Assembly: GCA_000436035.1 (NCBI GenBank)
Contig: FR893307.1
Location: 4,565 to 17,247, forward strand
DNA: 12,683 bases
Direction: 5' to 3'
Source of the DNA: Prevotella sp. CAG:732
GTDB lineage: Bacteria; Bacteroidota; Bacteroidia; Bacteroidales; Bacteroidaceae
Position numbers and translations under genes: made by a program. Shown piece after piece: positions 1 to 7,871 of the stretch. A model generated the notes under the pieces. The model saw only the letters and a program-made list of their open reading frames with translations, was not told the DNA's origin and did not search any database. Every line of letters starts with the position of its first letter. The stretch's first letter is position 1.

Positions 1-15
1 CTTCAAAGCCGTGAG

Positions 16-45
16 CAAAGATACAAAAATTCTTGGAAAAACAAG
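16..45 (-). promoter_or_regulatory. Probable leftward promoter for a gene left of the window
   Basis: Read on the minus strand, 23-16 is TATCTTTG, an exact match to the Bacteroidota -7 element TAnnTTTG. Upstream, after an 18-nt spacer, is CTTG (45-42), close to the -33 element TTTG. Transcription would leave the window at its left end, so the gene served is not visible. Confidence 0.45.
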
Positions 46-46
46 C

Positions 47-96
47 GATAGTATTGCCATAACTATCCTTTTTAAGGTACTTATGGCAATACTATC
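47..96. repeat. Perfect 16-bp inverted repeat, possible second terminator
   Basis: The arms at 47-62 and 81-96 are exact reverse complements (GATAGTATTGCCATAA and TTATGGCAATACTATC). They enclose an 18-nt loop that can itself pair CCTT (67-70) with AAGG (74-77). On the minus strand the stem is followed within four bases by a run of five T. It lies between the terminator of the susD operon and a probable leftward promoter, so a back-up terminator or insulator is the simplest reading. There is no U-tract directly at the stem, so a protein-binding or repeat role is not excluded. Confidence 0.6.
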
Positions 97-133
97 TCAT
101 TTTAGATAGATTATGATGAAGGGTTGTTGCATT

Positions 134-180
134 AATAAAAAAAGGAGAGAAAGACAATGAAAGTATATCTTTCTCTCCTA
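134..180 (-). terminator. Intrinsic terminator of the GH29-susC-susD operon
   Basis: On the minus strand a perfect 12-bp stem (179-168 with 154-143, AGGAGAGAAAGA and its complement) with a 13-nt loop is followed immediately by six further T (142-137). The stem starts about 30 nt after the susD stop codon. This is the textbook layout of a Rho-independent terminator and fixes the end of the leftward operon. Confidence 0.88.
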
Positions 181-211
181 GTAAATTTATCTAACCATAA
201 TAAACCTATGT

Positions 212-1900
212 CTAATTATAGCCTTCGTTTTGTTTTAAATTTTTATTGATGTTAAGATCATTTTGTGGAATTGGGAAATATCTGTTGTGGGCAGACCATG
301 ATCTATGTTCAAATTCATAATACATGTCTTTGTCTACAGGTGATGCAGAAGAACCACTGCCGCGATAGTTTCTTGCATTAGGATCGTTAGAGAGTTTAAC
401 TCCTGTAAATGTATGATTTAGTTCTTTTTCTGCTATCCCCCAACGCAAAACATCAAAGTAACGCAAACCTTCAAATGCCAGTTCTACACGTCTTTCTTTA
501 CGGATGGCCTCACGAAGTTGCTCTTGTGACACGTCCGCTTTATTTAATCCTGGAAGTTCTACACGTTGACGAATCTTATTAATCGTCATATCCAAAACAT
601 TTTGAGTTACTGCGGATGGATTAGCTTCATTTACAGCCTCTAGATAACTCAGCAATACTTCAGCATATCGCATGATTGGTGTGTAGGTATAAGTAGAACC
701 TAGATTGTTTGTTACAGAAGGGTCGCATCCCTTTTTAGGGCAATACCCATTGAATAGAGTGAATTTATTATATGAATCAGCAGAGTTGGCACCTTTGTAA
801 CAATCGTAAATGATGTCATTGTATTTTGTGCCAGGATAAGATCCCAATGGTGGCAGGAATATGGAAGCATAAAGGCGTAAATCTCTGTTCATGTATGGAT
901 CGTCTTCATTGTAAACACTCGATTCATCAATGCTCTTGCCATCTGTACAGAAATAAGCTTTTACTAATTCATTGTATGGTGCAAATTGATGCCAACCACC
1001 ATATGCACATTCTGGGTAGAGATACTGGTAGCGTGAGTTGGTAAATTTATCTTTCACACCCATGATACAGAAGATGGTCTCTGGACTATATTCACCGCCA
1101 ATTTGGAATAGCTTTTCGTAGCTGTCCTTACCATTTCTTGTATCAATTTCATATTGTCCAGAACTGATAACTTGTGAAAGGACATTGGCTGCATCTGCCC
1201 ATCTATCTTGGGCTTGATAGAGACGACTTAAAAGAGTCAAGGCAGCACCTTTGGTGAAGCGGCCATAATCATCTCCTTCATATTTTTCAGGAAGAATGTT
1301 TGCTGCTTCTTTTAAGTCGTTTTCTACTTGCTGATAAACTTCTGCTTGTGGGGTCTGTGAAATGTTATTTGCTTCTGCTTGTGTGAGTGAGGTCAACGGC
1401 ATTGGCACATCCTTGTAATAGAAAGCAAGATTGAAGAAAAAATAAGCTCGGAGGCATTTTACTTCTGCAACCATTTGTTTTCTGGTATTGTCATTCATTG
1501 GGCAATTCTCAATATTGTCCAAGAATGTATTGTAGTTTGCTATCTGATGATAAGCATTTCCCCAGTACCAACGAAGATTTCCATTGGTAGCAACTGTATT
1601 GGTACTGGCCATGAGGGTTGTAAAATTCTCTTTTTCTGTACCATTTCCTCCTGCAAAATCTAGATATAACAATCCTTGAGGTGTGGCAAAGTCATCATGT
1701 GACCAACCCGTTTGGAAGCGATAGCATCCTACAAGGGCTAATTTGGCATCACTTTCTCCTGTCCAAAAGTTTCCGTTGGAAATTTCTGATGGAGGATTTT
1801 TTTCTAACAAGTCTGAGCAACTGGTAGTTAGTGACAGTAACGCTGTTGCTACCAAGCAGACTTTAGAAGCCTTTATTATGATATTATTGATATGTTTCAT
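212..1900 (-). CDS. SusD/RagB-family surface glycan-binding lipoprotein
   Basis: Outer-membrane lipoprotein that binds glycan at the cell surface and acts as the lid of its SusC partner. The 562-residue product starts with a lipoprotein signal peptide whose lipobox ends at Cys28 (LTTSC). An N-terminal SusD-like helical region follows, including RAYFFFNLAFYYKDVP. The C-terminal RagB/SusD region carries ERRVELAFEGLRYFDVLRW and ends in the family-typical RYFPIPQNDLNINKN stretch. Length is normal for the family (about 500-600). It begins 26 nt after the susC stop, the usual SusC-SusD arrangement, and is the last gene before the terminator at 134-180. The ligand cannot be read from the sequence; a fucosylated glycan or oligosaccharide is inferred from the linked fucosidase. 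I see no damage to the frame. Confidence 0.97.
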   Translation of the reverse strand: MKHINNIIIKASKVCLVATALLSLTTSCSDLLEKNPPSEISNGNFWTGESDAKLALVGCYRFQTGWSHDDFATPQGLLYLDFAGGNGTEKENFTTLMASTNTVATNGNLRWYWGNAYHQIANYNTFLDNIENCPMNDNTRKQMVAEVKCLRAYFFFNLAFYYKDVPMPLTSLTQAEANNISQTPQAEVYQQVENDLKEAANILPEKYEGDDYGRFTKGAALTLLSRLYQAQDRWADAANVLSQVISSGQYEIDTRNGKDSYEKLFQIGGEYSPETIFCIMGVKDKFTNSRYQYLYPECAYGGWHQFAPYNELVKAYFCTDGKSIDESSVYNEDDPYMNRDLRLYASIFLPPLGSYPGTKYNDIIYDCYKGANSADSYNKFTLFNGYCPKKGCDPSVTNNLGSTYTYTPIMRYAEVLLSYLEAVNEANPSAVTQNVLDMTINKIRQRVELPGLNKADVSQEQLREAIRKERRVELAFEGLRYFDVLRWGIAEKELNHTFTGVKLSNDPNARNYRGSGSSASPVDKDMYYEFEHRSWSAHNRYFPIPQNDLNINKNLKQNEGYN

Positions 1901-1926
1901 TATCTTATAAGAATTGTAGGTTCTAC

Positions 1927-4900
1927 TTAAAACTTAACATTTAAACCGAAAGAGATAATCTTGTTGATTGGATAATAAGATGGAGCATCACCAGTTCCGA
2001 TCTCATTTTCAGGATCCCATCCTTTATAGAATTTATTGAAATTCAAAAGATTTTGACCGCTTACATAGAGATGTAAATTCTGGATTCCAATCTTGTTAAC
2101 CCAAGCCTTAGGCAATGTGTAACCTAATTGTACATTCTTTAGGCGTAAGAAGCTGGCATCACGAACCCAGTAATCGGATGTCTGTAAATTCGTATTGTTC
2201 ATGTTGAGTGTCTCCAAGCGTGGATACTCTGCCCATTTGTTCGGATTCTCTTCTGTCCAACAATTATCAGCTTGCCATCTTTGGATTTGTCCACCATTAT
2301 AGAATGCGTATGCCATGTAGGAGCCGATAAGACGTTTGTGTCCTCCAAGACCTTGGAACAAAGCAGTGAAGTCGAATCCTTTATATGTCGCCGTCAGATT
2401 CAATCCATAGTAAAACTTAGGTGTTGTACTACCTAAGACCGTACGATCATATTGTGCATCTACTTTTCCGTCTGGAACTCCGTCAGGTCCACTGATATCC
2501 TTATATTTTACGTAGCCAGGTTTGATTCCCGATTTGCTGATAAGTTGGTCTGGAGCATTGTCAATTTCTGCTTGGTCAACAAATAAACCATCAGTCTTGT
2601 AACCATATATAATGCCTATTGGTTGACCGACGATACGTCCATTGTTGATTTCTTCTTTGGCACCATTGGCCAGTTTTTCTACGGCATTCTTAACCCATGT
2701 AAAGTTTGGAGATATGCTAAACTGAAAGTCTTTTCCAATATGCCCATTGTAAGTTAGATTTACTTCAATACCTTTATTGGATACTGCTCCGACATTAGAC
2801 TGACCTACACTTCGTCCCATAATATCTGTTACCTCGACAGGGGCCAAGATGTCAGATGTATATTTGTAGAAATAATCGATAGTTCCACTAAAATGTCCTT
2901 TCCACAAACTGAAGTCGAGACCAATATCCGTGATGGCTGTTTTTTCCCATGTGATATCTTGGTTATTATAAATCGCCTGTATAGCACCAGACTGTAGGCT
3001 TGAAGGATTACCTAGAGGATAGTTATATCCTAAGCTGTAGGTTTGCTGGTATGGGTAAAGACCAATATTTTGGTTTCCAAGAACACCATAAGATGCACGA
3101 ATTTTCAGATTGTCAAACAGCTGAGATAAGCTGCTTGATTTCCAAAAATCTTCTTCTGTAACTCGCCAACCGGCAGATACAGATGGGAATAGTCCCCAAC
3201 GGTGACCTTTGGCAAAACGAGAAGAGCCGTCATAACGGAGGTTTGCCTCTAGGAGATAACGATCATTGAAAGAATAATTTACTCTTCCAAAGAAAGACTG
3301 CAAGGCATATTCTTCTAATGAACTATTGTTGCTAGCTGTTGATTTATCACCAGAGCCAAGTTCGTACAAGTAATTGTTTGGGAATGTATTTCTATAACCT
3401 TCCAAGCCTTTGTTTGATGATTGTTCAACTGAGGTTCCTGCCAAAATCTTGAAGTAGTGCTTTTGAATTTGCTTTTCATAATTGGCAAGTGCTTCAAATG
3501 TTGTATATGTATTATTGGCAGTCCAGATATTTAATGCAGACGGACCGATAGTTTTGTTTTCATCAAAATAGGTCTCTGCTCGATATGCTTTATCATATTT
3601 GGTCCAATAAGTAACTCCGGCTTTTCCTATAAGAGATAACCCTTTGATAGGAGTATCCCAAGTTAATTGCCCTGATGCGCTCACATTTCTACTGATATTC
3701 TTTACGAAAGATTCACCATTAAGCCATGCTTCTGGACTATAGTTATCTTGATAACCAAAACTGCCATCTGACTTTTTGCCTGCATAGATAGCACCTTCTC
3801 TGACTGTGTATCCAATCATTCCATCAATGCTTTGTGGTTCTCCATTTGGCGCATTATATGTATTGTTATATGCATTTATGTTCAAATTGAGATGCAAGCT
3901 TTTGGAAAGATTACTTTTCATACTGAAAAGAGCGGTGAAACGTTCGTTGTTAGTATTGGCAGTCATACCTTCTTGGTTTCTATAACCGATAGAAAGATTA
4001 TAACTCATACTCGTATTGCCGCCTTGTATACCAATATTGTGTTGGTGTTGGAAACCAGAACCAGATTCTAGAAGCCATTTTAGATGGTTTACATTAGGAT
4101 AATTGTCTGGATCTGAACCATCACGATATTTTTGAATTTGCTCTGCTGTATATGCTTCTTGTCTGCCCATATTTCTCATGGCCATGTTGTAGTATTCTGC
4201 ATATTCCCAAGATGGCAGAAAGTCTGGAAGTTCCGTTGGAGATTGCCATCCGAAAGAGCCATTATAGGTGACGGTGGTTTTGCCTGTTGTTCCTTTTTTT
4301 GTTTCGATTAAGATGACACCATTCGCTGCTCGATTTCCATAGATAGAAGCCGAGGCTGCGTCTTTTAGGAAGGATATGTTCTGGATATCATTAGGATCTA
4401 CATCGTCCAAACTACCAGATAAACCGTCAATCAAGACTAGAGGAGAATTTCCTGCACTAGAGAAGGTTCCTGTTCCTCTAATCTTTACTGAGGCTCCTGC
4501 ACCTGGTCTTCCAGAATTTTGTAATACACTCAAACCTGGAGCAAGTCCTGCTAATGCTTGTGCTGTACTTGTAACTGGTTTGTTGGCTAATTCTTTAGCT
4601 GATACGGAAGAAACAGAACCTGTTAGGTTTACCTTTTTCTGTGTGCCATATCCTACGACAACAACTTCATCGAGTAGTTCTGTGTTTTCTTTTAATAAGA
4701 TTTGGAGAGGTTTCCCTGATGTGGCATTTACTTCTTGTGATGTGTAGCCTAGATAGCTAATTACCAATGTGTTACTCTTGTTTGTAGAAATTGTGAAGTT
4801 ACCATCAATATCTGATACAGTACCATTAGAAGTACCTTTTTCCATGATGCTAACTCCAATTAGAGGTTCTCCTGATGAGTCGGTGATTGTACCCTTCACA

Positions 4901-5001
4901 TCTTTGATTTGAGCTGTGGCAAGACCACAAAAGCTGGAGGCGATGGCTAACATACCCAATCGGCCAAGAGCTAAAGTTTTGAGAGATAACGTCTTGTTCA
5001 T
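1927..5001 (-). CDS. SusC/RagA-family TonB-dependent outer-membrane glycan transporter
   Basis: TonB-dependent beta-barrel that imports oligosaccharides across the outer membrane together with SusD. The 1024-residue product has a signal peptide ending near Ala30 (ATA-QI) and a carboxypeptidase-regulatory-like beta-sandwich at about 33-105. The SusC-type TonB-box region DEVVVVGYGTQKK is at 111-123. A plug domain to about 240 includes IRGTGTF, PLVLIDG and LKDAASASIYGNRAANG, and a 22-strand barrel is expected from there to the terminal phenylalanine (FGLNVKF). No N-terminal STN signalling domain is present, so regulation through an anti-sigma factor is not expected; this fits the AraC-type regulator nearby. 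The ATG at 5001 gives a complete signal peptide. A 94-nt gap with a hairpin separates it from the upstream fucosidase gene. Substrate specificity is inferred only from context. Confidence 0.97.
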   Translation of the reverse strand: MNKTLSLKTLALGRLGMLAIASSFCGLATAQIKDVKGTITDSSGEPLIGVSIMEKGTSNGTVSDIDGNFTISTNKSNTLVISYLGYTSQEVNATSGKPLQILLKENTELLDEVVVVGYGTQKKVNLTGSVSSVSAKELANKPVTSTAQALAGLAPGLSVLQNSGRPGAGASVKIRGTGTFSSAGNSPLVLIDGLSGSLDDVDPNDIQNISFLKDAASASIYGNRAANGVILIETKKGTTGKTTVTYNGSFGWQSPTELPDFLPSWEYAEYYNMAMRNMGRQEAYTAEQIQKYRDGSDPDNYPNVNHLKWLLESGSGFQHQHNIGIQGGNTSMSYNLSIGYRNQEGMTANTNNERFTALFSMKSNLSKSLHLNLNINAYNNTYNAPNGEPQSIDGMIGYTVREGAIYAGKKSDGSFGYQDNYSPEAWLNGESFVKNISRNVSASGQLTWDTPIKGLSLIGKAGVTYWTKYDKAYRAETYFDENKTIGPSALNIWTANNTYTTFEALANYEKQIQKHYFKILAGTSVEQSSNKGLEGYRNTFPNNYLYELGSGDKSTASNNSSLEEYALQSFFGRVNYSFNDRYLLEANLRYDGSSRFAKGHRWGLFPSVSAGWRVTEEDFWKSSSLSQLFDNLKIRASYGVLGNQNIGLYPYQQTYSLGYNYPLGNPSSLQSGAIQAIYNNQDITWEKTAITDIGLDFSLWKGHFSGTIDYFYKYTSDILAPVEVTDIMGRSVGQSNVGAVSNKGIEVNLTYNGHIGKDFQFSISPNFTWVKNAVEKLANGAKEEINNGRIVGQPIGIIYGYKTDGLFVDQAEIDNAPDQLISKSGIKPGYVKYKDISGPDGVPDGKVDAQYDRTVLGSTTPKFYYGLNLTATYKGFDFTALFQGLGGHKRLIGSYMAYAFYNGGQIQRWQADNCWTEENPNKWAEYPRLETLNMNNTNLQTSDYWVRDASFLRLKNVQLGYTLPKAWVNKIGIQNLHLYVSGQNLLNFNKFYKGWDPENEIGTGDAPSYYPINKIISFGLNVKF

Positions 5002-5041
5002 AATTGTTAGGTTTGTTGATTTTAAGATATAAGAGGGGCTG

Positions 5042-5064
5042 GCAACTGATTTTCACTCAGTTGC
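5042..5064 (-). promoter_or_regulatory. Intergenic hairpin between fucosidase and susC genes
   Basis: The arms GCAACTGA (5042-5049) and TCAGTTGC (5057-5064) are perfectly complementary with a 7-nt loop. On the minus strand the stem sits about 32 nt after the GH29 stop and about 40 nt before the susC start. It is followed by a C-rich stretch and not by T, so it is not a normal terminator. It may be an RNA processing or stability element that sets different levels for the enzyme and the transporter. Confidence 0.55.
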
Positions 5065-5095
5065 TAACGCTTCTTTTTCTATGATAAAAAATTAT

Positions 5096-6742
5096 TTATT
5101 TCTTGATTTTAATGACTGGTGCAATCTTGTCAGAATGCTTAGATGGCAAGGTGACAGTCAAGCCCTCATGGGTGCGACTAAATGGAATCTTTCCATAGCC
5201 CAGCAGCTCCACTTGCTTTATCTTCTGAGGATAAAGTGCATTGCCCAATGACAAGGATTTGATGGTGGCCTTTGATTCGTTTGGCCAAGCTAACATGGTT
5301 ACATAGAGAGCCTTGTTGGTTTGGGTGAAACGTTTTTCTGCAGCAGTGGCATTGGTGTATGAACCTTCATTAAATCCTTGGGCATTAATCTTGATGTCTG
5401 AATCGGCAATAGGACCTTCACCAAACACTTTCCAAGGGTGGGTGTCGTAAATGGCTTCTTTGTTGACATTCATCCAAGCACCAAACTCATTCAGGATTTT
5501 CTCTTCTTTTTCATCGAAGGTACCATCGGCACGCAATGGAACGCTAAGCAACAAATTGCCATTTTTGCTGACAATATCCACCAATAGCTTCACAACAGAA
5601 GATACTGATTTGTAGCCATTGTTTTGGTATATGGAAGTGTTGTAATGCCATCCACCAATACAAGAACAAGATTGCCAAGGTTCTTCTTGTATTTGGTTAG
5701 GGGCTCCGCGTTCTACATCCCATACCAAAGCCTTGCGTTGGTTCTCGTCTAGAATCTTGCCAAACATCACACCTTCTAGCTTTCCTTTATGGGTTGCCAT
5801 GTTATGGTTATAGAAGTGGGCTGCTATTTTTAAGCCTGCATCACTAATAGGATAAAATGGTGCTACAGTGACATCGAAGTAAAGCAAGTCTGGGTTATAA
5901 CGATTGATGACATCCAGTGTGCGGTTGTAGAAATTGGTGCAAAACTTTTGACTAGGTAATGTTGCTCCATTTCCCCATCCCCATTGTCTGTGAATCATTC
6001 CGTCGGCCCAGCTTCCTTTGCTCATAGGATGATTTTGAGCATATAGGTCTTGTGGATCGTAACCTTCCCACCATTTTCCTTTGCCGTCGGCTTGGGTTAG
6101 TGTGCCATCGTATGGTATTCCCATCTTGTCGCCATTGCGGTCATATCTCTGTGCCACTTCATACCAAGTCCAAGCGTGGTCGGCATGTAAGCTCACGCCA
6201 AAAGGAAGTCCGTTCTTCTTGGCTGCGGCTGCCCATCCTGCAAGAATATCACGTTTGGGACCCATATTCTTGGAGTTCCAAGGCTGGTATTTGCTGTCCC
6301 ATAAGTCGAAATTGTCATGATGGTTGCCTAGTGCAAAGAAATATTGAGCACCGATTTTTTTATAGAAAGCCACAAGTTTGTCTGGATCCCAATTCTCTGC
6401 CTTGAAAAGAGGAAGAATGTCCTTGAATCCAAATTCTGAAGGATGTCCATAATGCTCTACATGATAGTTATATTCTGCGCTTCCTTCTATGTAGAGAGAA
6501 CGGGCCATCCAATCACCACTTCCTTCTACACATTGAGGTCCCCAATGTGCCCAAATGCCGAATTTGGCATTCTTAAACCATTTTGGAACCTTATAATTAT
6601 TTTCCAAGGATTCCCAAGTTGGCTCAAATTTGCCCTTCATCATGGGCTCGTCTTTTTCGGAGACAGGCACTTGATACTCTTGAGCTTGAATCCTGTTTGA
6701 TAGGGCTAGCAGGAGTCCAATGGTCAATATTGTTTTTTTCAT
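5096..6742 (-). CDS. Secreted GH29 alpha-L-fucosidase
   Basis: Retaining glycoside hydrolase that releases terminal alpha-linked L-fucose from glycans. The 548-residue product has a cleavable signal peptide (about 1-20, ending RIQA) with no lipobox cysteine, so a periplasmic location is likely. The GH29 catalytic barrel spans about 43-440: FGIWAHWGPQ (61-70), the fucose-binding GNHHDNFDLWDS (139-150), and PDLLYFD (284-290), where Asp290 is the probable nucleophile. The VERG and PWQSCSCIGGWHY segment (343-367) follows, with Glu344 the best candidate acid/base by position. Residues from about 440 form the C-terminal beta-sandwich, ending with a short Lys-rich tail. It is the first gene of the leftward operon, with a promoter at 6787-6794. 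Fucose linkage preference and GH29 subfamily cannot be settled by eye. Confidence 0.96.
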   Translation of the reverse strand: MKKTILTIGLLLALSNRIQAQEYQVPVSEKDEPMMKGKFEPTWESLENNYKVPKWFKNAKFGIWAHWGPQCVEGSGDWMARSLYIEGSAEYNYHVEHYGHPSEFGFKDILPLFKAENWDPDKLVAFYKKIGAQYFFALGNHHDNFDLWDSKYQPWNSKNMGPKRDILAGWAAAAKKNGLPFGVSLHADHAWTWYEVAQRYDRNGDKMGIPYDGTLTQADGKGKWWEGYDPQDLYAQNHPMSKGSWADGMIHRQWGWGNGATLPSQKFCTNFYNRTLDVINRYNPDLLYFDVTVAPFYPISDAGLKIAAHFYNHNMATHKGKLEGVMFGKILDENQRKALVWDVERGAPNQIQEEPWQSCSCIGGWHYNTSIYQNNGYKSVSSVVKLLVDIVSKNGNLLLSVPLRADGTFDEKEEKILNEFGAWMNVNKEAIYDTHPWKVFGEGPIADSDIKINAQGFNEGSYTNATAAEKRFTQTNKALYVTMLAWPNESKATIKSLSLGNALYPQKIKQVELLGYGKIPFSRTHEGLTVTLPSKHSDKIAPVIKIKK

Positions 6743-6786
6743 AAATTTATTTTTTAGTTATAAGATACTTTTTGTTAACTCTGGTG

Positions 6787-6794
6787 CAAAGGTA
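6787..6794 (-). promoter_or_regulatory. Promoter -7 element of the GH29-susC-susD operon
   Basis: On the minus strand this reads TACCTTTG, an exact TAnnTTTG match, 44 nt upstream of the fucosidase start codon. No TTTG is found at the expected -33 distance (about 6814-6818), which fits a promoter that needs an activator, plausibly the neighbouring AraC-family protein. Confidence 0.7.
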
Positions 6795-6801
6795 CTGCTT
6801 T

Positions 6802-6815
6802 TGATATAATTATCA
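6802..6815. promoter_or_regulatory. Candidate operator upstream of the fucosidase promoter
   Basis: TGATA and TATCA half-sites form an inverted repeat around a 4-nt spacer, directly upstream of the fucosidase -7 element in the region where -33 contacts would fall. Its placement suggests a regulator-binding site, but short AT-rich palindromes are common here and no second copy was found at the rightward operon. Confidence 0.25.
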
Positions 6816-6872
6816 TGGGATTTTTTTAATTTATAATAGCACAATATTGATATTTTAGCAAAAAAGTAATGA

Positions 6873-6898
6873 TTTGTCAGAAAAAATACTTATTTTTG
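6873..6898 (+). promoter_or_regulatory. Probable promoter of the AraC-family regulator gene
   Basis: TATTTTTG at 6891-6898 matches TAnnTTTG. A TTTG lies at 6873-6876, but the 14-nt spacer is shorter than the usual 19-21. A perfect 12-bp palindrome TTTTTGCAAAAA (6893-6904) overlaps the -7 element and the expected transcription start, which would suit autoregulation. The position implies translation from the ATG at 6922, not from the TTG at 6874. Confidence 0.55.
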
Positions 6899-6921
6899 CA
6901 AAAACTAATAATGAATACGCA

Positions 6922-7779
6922 ATGAACATACCTATAGAATCTTTAAACTTTCAAATGCTGAATGTGGGTTTGGCACATCATGATGGTGATTGGAACTGGA
7001 AAAATGTGGTATCACCATTTACACGTGTATATTTAGTAATCGAAGGTGAAGCCAAATTATATTTGCCAGAAGAAACTGTAGAGTTGAAGCCTGGTTGTAT
7101 GTATATCATACCTGCTCATACTGTCCATAGTTATGAGTGCAAGGGAAAGTTCTCTCATTATTACTTGCATTTTTATGAAGGATTTAAAAAGGAAACGGAT
7201 ATTTTCGATTTTTATGAGTTTCCTGTAGAAGTTGATGCAGACTCTCTAGATGAGTCTATATTTTATAATATGTGTAATCGTCATCCTGAGGCCAAACTTC
7301 CAGCTAGTGACCCCTCTTCGTATGATACAATGGGTAAGTTTATAGATTATGTGCATCGATATAATGAGTTGTCCTTGGATGCCAAGTTAGAGTTGAGAGG
7401 AAGTATCTTGCTGCTCTTCTCTCGTTTTGTGAAACATGCTAAAGCAAGAGTATGGACAAAGGATAAGAGGTTGGCTCAGGCACTTAATTATATACATAAT
7501 AATATATATGAAGAAATAGGTATTGATGATTTGGCATCTATTGCTTGTGTAACCAAGTCGCATTTTATCCGACTTTTTGTTAAGACGTTTGGTATGCCTC
7601 CTTTACAGTATATCAATAAGAAAAAGGTGGAGCGGGCAGAATTGTTGTTGATAACAGAAGATTTGCCAATTAAGGAAATTGCTTACGATCTAGGCTATAA
7701 TGACCATTCTTATTTTATACGCTTATTTAAAAAGGTGACAGGTATCACTCCTATGGCCTATCGGAAAAATATGAGATAA
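6922..7779 (+). CDS. AraC-family transcriptional regulator, probable fucose-locus activator
   Basis: Cytoplasmic one-component regulator of 285 residues when read from the ATG at 6922. An in-frame TTG at 6874 would add 16 residues but lies within the promoter, so it was not chosen. Residues about 15-90 form a cupin-like AraC sugar-sensing domain (VYLVIEGEAKLYLPEE, then LKPGCMYIIPAHTVHSYE). Residues about 183-285 form the double helix-turn-helix DNA-binding domain: IGIDDLASIACVTKSHFIRLF is followed by the family signature KEIAYDLGYNDHSYFIRLFK and GITPMAYR. There is no transmembrane sensor part, so it is not a hybrid two-component system. It lies between the leftward fucosidase/SusCD operon and the rightward catabolic operon. 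Control of both arms in response to L-fucose or a derivative is inferred from position only. Confidence 0.95.
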   Translation: MNIPIESLNFQMLNVGLAHHDGDWNWKNVVSPFTRVYLVIEGEAKLYLPEETVELKPGCMYIIPAHTVHSYECKGKFSHYYLHFYEGFKKETDIFDFYEFPVEVDADSLDESIFYNMCNRHPEAKLPASDPSSYDTMGKFIDYVHRYNELSLDAKLELRGSILLLFSRFVKHAKARVWTKDKRLAQALNYIHNNIYEEIGIDDLASIACVTKSHFIRLFVKTFGMPPLQYINKKKVERAELLLITEDLPIKEIAYDLGYNDHSYFIRLFKKVTGITPMAYRKNMR

Positions 7780-7823
7780 TAGTACAATTTTGTCCTATCT
7801 TGTAATTAAATAATGCGATAAAC

Positions 7824-7847
7824 TTTGGAGAATAATGGGTATTTTTG
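7824..7847 (+). promoter_or_regulatory. Promoter of the rightward fucose catabolic operon
   Basis: TATTTTTG at 7840-7847 matches the TAnnTTTG -7 element and is followed by CAA, as at the regulator promoter. TTTG occurs at 7824-7827 with only a 12-nt spacer, so the -33 contact is poor and an activator may be needed. The start codon at 7872 is 24 nt downstream, giving a short leader. The 92-nt gap after the regulator gene holds no clear terminator. Confidence 0.6.
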
Positions 7848-7871
7848 CAACCGACTTTAAAACGAATTATT

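Noticed and set aside
826..1044. Plus-strand ORF of 72 codons inside susD
   Set aside because: It is antisense to a clearly coding SusD region, has a Cys/His-rich artefact-like product and no promoter or family match.
4376..4747. Plus-strand ORF of 123 codons inside susC
   Set aside because: It is a frame shadow of the conserved plug-domain coding sequence on the other strand.
4850..5056. Minus-strand ORF of 68 codons overlapping the susC start
   Set aside because: It is a different frame over the susC signal-peptide and N-terminal domain region, which is clearly coded by the main frame; its start runs through the intergenic hairpin.
6874..6921. TTG start giving a 301-residue regulator
   Set aside because: The TTG lies upstream of and inside the promoter elements, the added residues have no family match, and the ATG at 6922 starts a normal-length AraC protein.
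7845..7871. TTG start giving a 134-residue mutarotase
   Set aside because: It overlaps the -7 element, so it would lie upstream of the transcription start; the ATG at 7872 fits the family better.
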